Source: Gavia stellata
Taxonomy: Eukaryota > Chordata > Aves > Gaviiformes > Gaviidae
NCBI RefSeq assembly: GCF_030936135.1
Contig: NC_082602.1
Coordinates: 27,469,965 to 27,533,964 of the forward strand
Length of the DNA stretch: 64,000 nt
Reading direction: 5' to 3'
The notes under the pieces were generated by a model. That model was not told the DNA's origin. It saw nothing but the letters and a program-made list of their open reading frames with translations, and did no database searches. Of this stretch, positions 51,681 to 64,000 are shown piece by piece (position 1 is the first letter of the stretch; every line of letters starts with the position of its first letter). A program made the position numbers and the translations under genes.

Positions 51681-53374
51681 AGTATATTTGATGCACAACC
51701 AAGATAGTTCTTTAACATCTTTACTCTGACATTTTAAGGAAGCACTGAATTTTCAAAACACATTGCATTAAATTCCTGAAGGAGAAATTTTAATATACTT
51801 ATAACTCACTTTTACCTTTTTATCCTTACCATCTGGAAACATTTACAGTTGCTAAAAACTCCTGCTACCAGGAAAAAAAAAAAAAAAAACACAAAACACC
51901 ACACACAAAAAACCCCACCAGGCTTCATACAGCCTCCTCCATACCAGGAAGTCAATGCAAATTGGGAGGAATTTGCTACTAGCACTTAACCTTCACCTTA
52001 CAGAGTTTATTTTTGAGTGTCAAGCTGTAATTCCACAGTGAAAGAATAAGGGAAAAATTGAGACTGAGCCGCAGTTTTCCTTTTCAGATATAATGTTTTT
52101 ATCTTGAATTGCTTGTTGAAGAATAAGTAAAAAAAAAAAAAGTTAAAAGCAGAACTTTATCACTGGATTAATCGCTCATTTCTTGTGCCAGCCTTTCATC
52201 TTATATTTTCAATATCATATGAATTAAAAGCTCTCTGGAACAGAAAGACTATCTTTATAAAAGTCTAAAGCAACACATCTGTAGTACCTACTAAGATTTA
52301 GTCATTTGTAGGATGGCACTACTGTCCCTGTTCTGCTCTGAGTGAACCTGTTTTATCACACACACATTCAAAGCAATCTGATACATTATATAGATGCTGT
52401 ATGTGAACTACTTACAGTCAAAAGTTCATTTATTGATAGAGCTGAGAAAGAACCGGGCCCTGGTATCCCAGTCCCGTAACTGCCAGCCTTATTAAGGCAG
52501 CAAGCTCAACTGCATTTGTTCACATATAGCTCAAGAAATTTTCTTTTCGTTTTGCATTTATTTCCAGTTATTATTACTAACTCTGACATACACACATACA
52601 TTCCCCCCGCCCCTTCTTCCGCTGCCCTGTGATATTAACCCTGAGGATAAAGAAAAACTAATCCTGCCTAGATACAAGGATTTCATGCTACGGCTTTGGA
52701 TTTCTTTTTTCCCCATATCCTATCAATTAGTCAGTTCAAATTAAACAGATGGAAATTAGGCCCAAACCACTTTTTATCCAAGAGAAAGCAAAAAGTTAAA
52801 ACAAAAAATATTAAATTTAAAAAATAAATGAAAATTATTATTAAAGCCATCATTGTATTTTAACATCCAAATCAAAGCGATCATCCCACCTGAAGGGGCA
52901 ATAAAAAAGGTATTATAGAGAGGAAAAGGAAATTGAATTAAAAAAAAAAAGATTCCAGAAGCTAAATTGCTGCTGGTAATACTGGAGAAAACTTATCAGT
53001 CACTTTCTTTGTTATTGTATTTAATCCAAACTATTTGCATGAAACTTGCAAATTAAGTTAATATGTCCAGCCATCCAGGCAGATTATAGAGGAGAAAAGA
53101 AAACAGCTCATTTGGATTGCAGTTGTTTCTTGGCATTACCCTTACACACATAAACATTCTCGGCTTTAACACCCTCCTCAACAGTTTTACAGTTTGTGGC
53201 CAAGCTGTCAGTACAAAGGAACCACAAAGCCCAAGATAATTTTTGAACAACAAATGCTGATTATTACAACAAATCAGGACTGCTACCAGGTTAGCAAGAG
53301 TACTTGAAAGGCTTTAAATTCATAGAGTAGTACTACCCTTGAAACTAATTTTATACAGATTAAAGAAATTAACT

Positions 53375-53490
53375 CATGACACAACATGAACTCTTTGTGA
53401 CACAGGCCATCTCCTTGTTCTGTGGCAGGACAGTGCCTAGCACAATGTGTTCCTGTACACTATAAATACTATTAGCATCACTAATTACTC
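53375..53490 (+). repeat. Degraded CORE-SINE-like 3' region
   Basis: GAACTCTTTGTGACACAGGC, CCTTGTTCTGTGGCAGGACA and GTGCCTAGCACAATG follow the familiar 3' region of MIR-type amniote SINEs ('gtgagctctttggggcagggac...tgtacagcgcctagcacaatg'). The identification is by pattern memory and should be checked against a repeat library. Confidence 0.45.
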
Positions 53491-54911
53491 AACATACCAT
53501 GCCAACATATTCTTAAAAGGCTTCTACCCCAGCACGTTTCAGCTAAAAAAAAAACATCGTTAACGCAGGATGCAAAGTTCAGTTCCAGGCTACTTCTATG
53601 CCCTTGCTTCTTTCTGAACCATTTTTCTAATCTTCAATACTACAAACACCTGTACTAATAGACAACTCACTTGCTGATATCCCTTCCTTGACTCAGCCCA
53701 GCACTTTCTGTTTCTTAAAGACATGCTTCTTTCAAGGAGACTGCAGAGGTTGCCATGTGATCCTCGTAACTGGTGCATCTCAATGCCTCATTATTATTAC
53801 TGAGTTTACACATGGACTACCCTCCTTAGATAGCAAACTACTGTCATGCTAATAAAATGGTCTAAGGAATGATACACACCAGAGGCTTGATCTTTAGAAG
53901 CTTATAACAGAGTTTAAATTAGTGGTAACTGCAGGCACTCAGGTTCATATGAGGATAAGGGATCGCATGATCTTCACTGGTTGTTTGTCTCATTGTCAGA
54001 TCTCTCTTAGGTCTCACATCATTGCCTTAACTGCAAGATCGACTTCCTGCCTCTCATCACAGCCTAAACTTTGTCTCCAAGATGTCTGCTAATTGCCCCT
54101 TATGCAGGCATTGGGAACACCTCTTGCTTTCATGTGAAGAAATACCACACATTTGTTGGCATATAAACAACACAACAATTAAAATACAATCATACTTTAG
54201 GCTGATGAAGGAATCACTTGTGGGAAGAGAGGGTTGTGAGATAAGGAAATTCAAGCCTGTCCTACCGATTAAATCTCACAAGATACTGAACATGTGCAGC
54301 ACATTAACATCACACCCTGCTGTGACAAACCAGTAGCAGGACTAGGAACAGCACTGGACCACAAACAAAAGAGTCTTCCAGCATTCCCTTTTTCTACCAA
54401 CACCTTCCTCAAAGAATCATACCGAGCTCAAATTCTCCAGGAGGCACCACCTTCCATCACAACGCTTCTGGCACACAAAGAGGGCCTCATACCCCCTTCA
54501 GCTCCCACAATCAGACCTGGGAGCAATGTGGGGGGGAGGAAAGAGTCTACCTACGCTGAAAAGAGGAACTGAGGGTACCCAGCCAGCCCTGAAAGGAAGC
54601 TGTCCCCCTACCTAGGAAACATCACCCTCTGCCCCAGGACTGGAGAGACCTTCCCTACACAAGAAATAAGAAAGGAGCAGGGTATCCTTCAGGATAAGCA
54701 CCTCAGCAGAGAGTAAAGGATCCCTTTTCCACGCAGCCCCTCCGATAACAGCTACCAGAGGACGAAAAGTCACTTCCCTCTCCCCCCAACTGCGAGTACG
54801 CAGCCTACCCCCAAAGAAAAACAGGAGGAAAGGACGAGAACTCGCTCCCCCCAAACACTGTCACCCAGGCCCTAAGGAAAGGGAGGATGAGGGGGAAGAA
54901 GATGCCCGCCT

Positions 54912-54918
54912 CCATCTT
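54912..54918 (-). promoter_or_regulatory. YY1-like core motif
   Basis: The minus strand reads AAGATGG within CCAAGATGGAGGC, close to the YY1 consensus AAGATGGCGGC. It lies about 20 nt inside the first STN1 intron if the 54939 donor is used. YY1 sites of this form commonly sit just downstream of TATA-less start sites, on the sense strand of the gene, which fits transcription toward STN1. Confidence 0.45.
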
Positions 54919-54938
54919 GGGGCCAGACACCAACTTAC

Positions 54939-55060
54939 CCGCCGGAGGCCTCGGCGCGCTCCTATTGGCTCGCGCCGCCGCCGCCGCGTCACGTGGGACG
55001 GGAAGCCCCGCCTCTTCCCCACCTTTGTCGGCGACGACTCGCTGGGGGGGTGGGGCTGTT
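54939..55060 (-). other. STN1: Probable STN1 non-coding exon 1 (5' UTR); upstream boundary unknown
   Basis: A consensus donor (gtaagt) on the minus strand lies immediately below 54939, inside the CpG island. STN1 needs at least one 5' non-coding exon because its first coding exon has an acceptor 7 nt before the ATG. I see no other CpG-rich promoter between 38 and 54.9 kb. The 3' boundary is therefore supported by the donor. The 5' boundary given here is only a placeholder, since the transcription start cannot be read from sequence. Alternatively this donor belongs to an antisense transcript of the SLK promoter. Confidence 0.45.
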
Positions 55061-55065
55061 GGCAT

Positions 55066-55077
55066 GGCGCGTGCGCA
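55066..55077. promoter_or_regulatory. NRF1-like motif 1
   Basis: The minus strand reads TGCGCACGCGCC, matching 11 of 12 positions of the NRF1 consensus YGCGCAYGCGCR. A second copy lies about 130 bp away. NRF1 sites are typical of bidirectional CpG-island promoters. Confidence 0.4.
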
Positions 55078-55194
55078 TGAGCTGGAGGAGGCGGTGGCGC
55101 GCGTGCGCTCGCGCGGTGGCGGTGGCGGCGGCGGCCGCGGCCGGAGCGCGAGGCGGTTCCGGGAGCGCGGGAAGAGGGGCGGGGGCACGGGGCG

Positions 55195-55206
55195 CGCGCA
55201 CGCGCC
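55195..55206. promoter_or_regulatory. NRF1-like motif 2
   Basis: The plus strand reads CGCGCACGCGCC, again 11 of 12 positions of the NRF1 consensus. It sits just downstream of a GC box at 55176-55185 and upstream of the SLK 5' UTR. High local CpG content raises the chance of a random match. Confidence 0.35.
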
Positions 55207-55627
55207 GGCGGCGGGTGGAGGAGGAGGTGCCGCCCCGCCCCGCAGGAAACGGTGCCGCCCGGGCCCCGCTCTGCGAGAGGGCGGGGGAGCGAGCGGGAGA
55301 GAGACCGGGAAGGAAGCGTCGTCTTCCTTCGCGCTGCCACCCCGGGACGCCGCGGGGCCCCGCTCCGTGAGGGCAGCGGCCGGCAGTCAGGAGCGGGGCA
55401 GCCTCCTCCCCTCTCCACGTCCGCCCCGTTCTCCGAGGCGGGAGCGCCCTCGGCGGGCAGCGGGGTGACCGCTCCCCCCTGCCCGGCGCGCAGCCGCTGC
55501 CCCCTTCCAGCGGGAGCCGTGATCCCTTCGCCGCCCCCTTTCTGCTCAGGCTCCGTCCTCCGCCCCGCCCGCCGCCGCCGAGCCGCCCGTCCCGAGGAGA
55601 GAGAGCCCGGCACTTGTTGCTGACGCG

Positions 55628-55651
55628 ATGGTCACCGGCCCGGCCGAGTAG
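55628..55651 (+). other. SLK 5' UTR upstream ORF 1 (MVTGPAE)
   Basis: A seven-codon frame runs from an ATG with G at -3 and G at +4, a strong initiation context, to TAG. It lies 286 nt before the SLK start and in a different frame. It is present in SLK mRNA only if transcription begins above 55628, which is likely from the island's extent but not shown. Confidence 0.4.
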
Positions 55652-55817
55652 GGAGGACCGCTGCGGCTGGCGTCGAGGGCCCGGCCCCTTTGGGGAGCTC
55701 CGACGGATCTCGGGGTGTTGTTTCCCCTCAGCGCCCGGGGGTGACGGCTTCCCAGGCGGCGTGAGGACTTTCCTCGGCCCTCGTGGGGATCGCGCCCGGC
55801 GGGACCGCCCGCCCCGG

Positions 55818-55835
55818 ATGGTCACGGCGGGCTGA
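55818..55835 (+). other. SLK 5' UTR upstream ORF 2 (MVTAG)
   Basis: A five-codon frame ends in TGA at 55833-55835. It is in the same frame as the SLK coding sequence, so its stop also proves that no longer N-terminal extension from this ATG is possible. The context is weaker (C at -3, G at +4). Like the upstream copy it begins Met-Val-Thr. Confidence 0.45.

Positions 55836-64000
<8,165 letters not shown>

Larger units (their letters stand above)
38060..54938 (-). other. STN1: STN1 intron 1 (large 5' intron)
   Basis: This is roughly 16.9 kb between the candidate 5' exon and the first coding exon. It holds an antisense CR1 fragment at about 49.66 kb, a 50-bp repeat pair at 40.97 and 42.24 kb, a purine-rich block at about 50.46-51.68 kb, an A-run with C-rich tail near 51.87-51.92 kb, and a MIR-like fragment near 53.4 kb. 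The extent depends on the 54939 donor being correct. Additional alternative 5' UTR exons could be hidden here and I cannot detect them. Confidence 0.5.

Noticed and set aside
54082-54336. An 84-codon plus-strand frame with a Cys-His spacing resembling a zinc finger (CPLCRHWEH)
   Set aside because: Only one partial motif is present, with no repeat of it, no family match and no supporting exon structure.

Overview
This window looks like vertebrate, most likely avian (at least sauropsid), nuclear DNA. The evidence is GT-AG split genes with kilobase introns, a CpG-island promoter, and a 5'-truncated CR1 LINE at about 49.66-50.07 kb. That CR1 copy still reads open through the end of its ORF2, and recent CR1 insertions are a hallmark of bird and reptile genomes. 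Nothing looks bacterial or viral, and there is no operon, CRISPR array or tRNA that I could support. No species can be named from the sequence alone.

Two genes are recognised with confidence, arranged head to head. On the minus strand is STN1 (formerly OBFC1), the OB-fold/winged-helix subunit of the CST (CTC1-STN1-TEN1) telomere and replication complex. I reconstructed its entire coding sequence as nine GT-AG exons between 38052 (ATG) and 12402 (end of stop). Together they make a 1092-nt frame of 363 codons plus stop, with matching phases at every junction; the human protein is 368 residues. Because the first coding exon has a splice acceptor only 7 nt before the ATG, there must be at least one non-coding 5' exon. 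The best candidate ends at a gtaagt donor at 54939, inside the CpG island. On the plus strand is SLK (STE20-like kinase). Only exon 1 is present (ATG at 55914, donor after 56063); it encodes the N-terminal 50 residues through the glycine-rich ATP loop. The remaining roughly 7.9 kb is the start of SLK intron 1.

Layout: 1-12.4 kb is the 3' flank and 3' UTR of STN1 plus intergenic DNA, with no supportable gene. 12.4-38.06 kb is the STN1 coding exons and their introns. 38.06-54.94 kb is a large STN1 5' intron that holds the CR1 insertion, a 50-bp near-identical repeat pair and a 1.2-kb purine-rich strand-asymmetric block. About 54.86-55.9 kb is the GC-rich bidirectional promoter region. 56.06-64 kb is SLK intron 1. 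Several old, decayed fragments resembling MIR/CORE-SINE and CR1/L3 elements are scattered through the introns.

The two genes are not known to act in one pathway; their pairing is conserved synteny (both lie on human 10q24.33). I looked for an undescribed system and did not find one. The most useful leads are the apparently shared STN1/SLK promoter, two minimal upstream ORFs before SLK, and a few unexplained repeats and composition anomalies.
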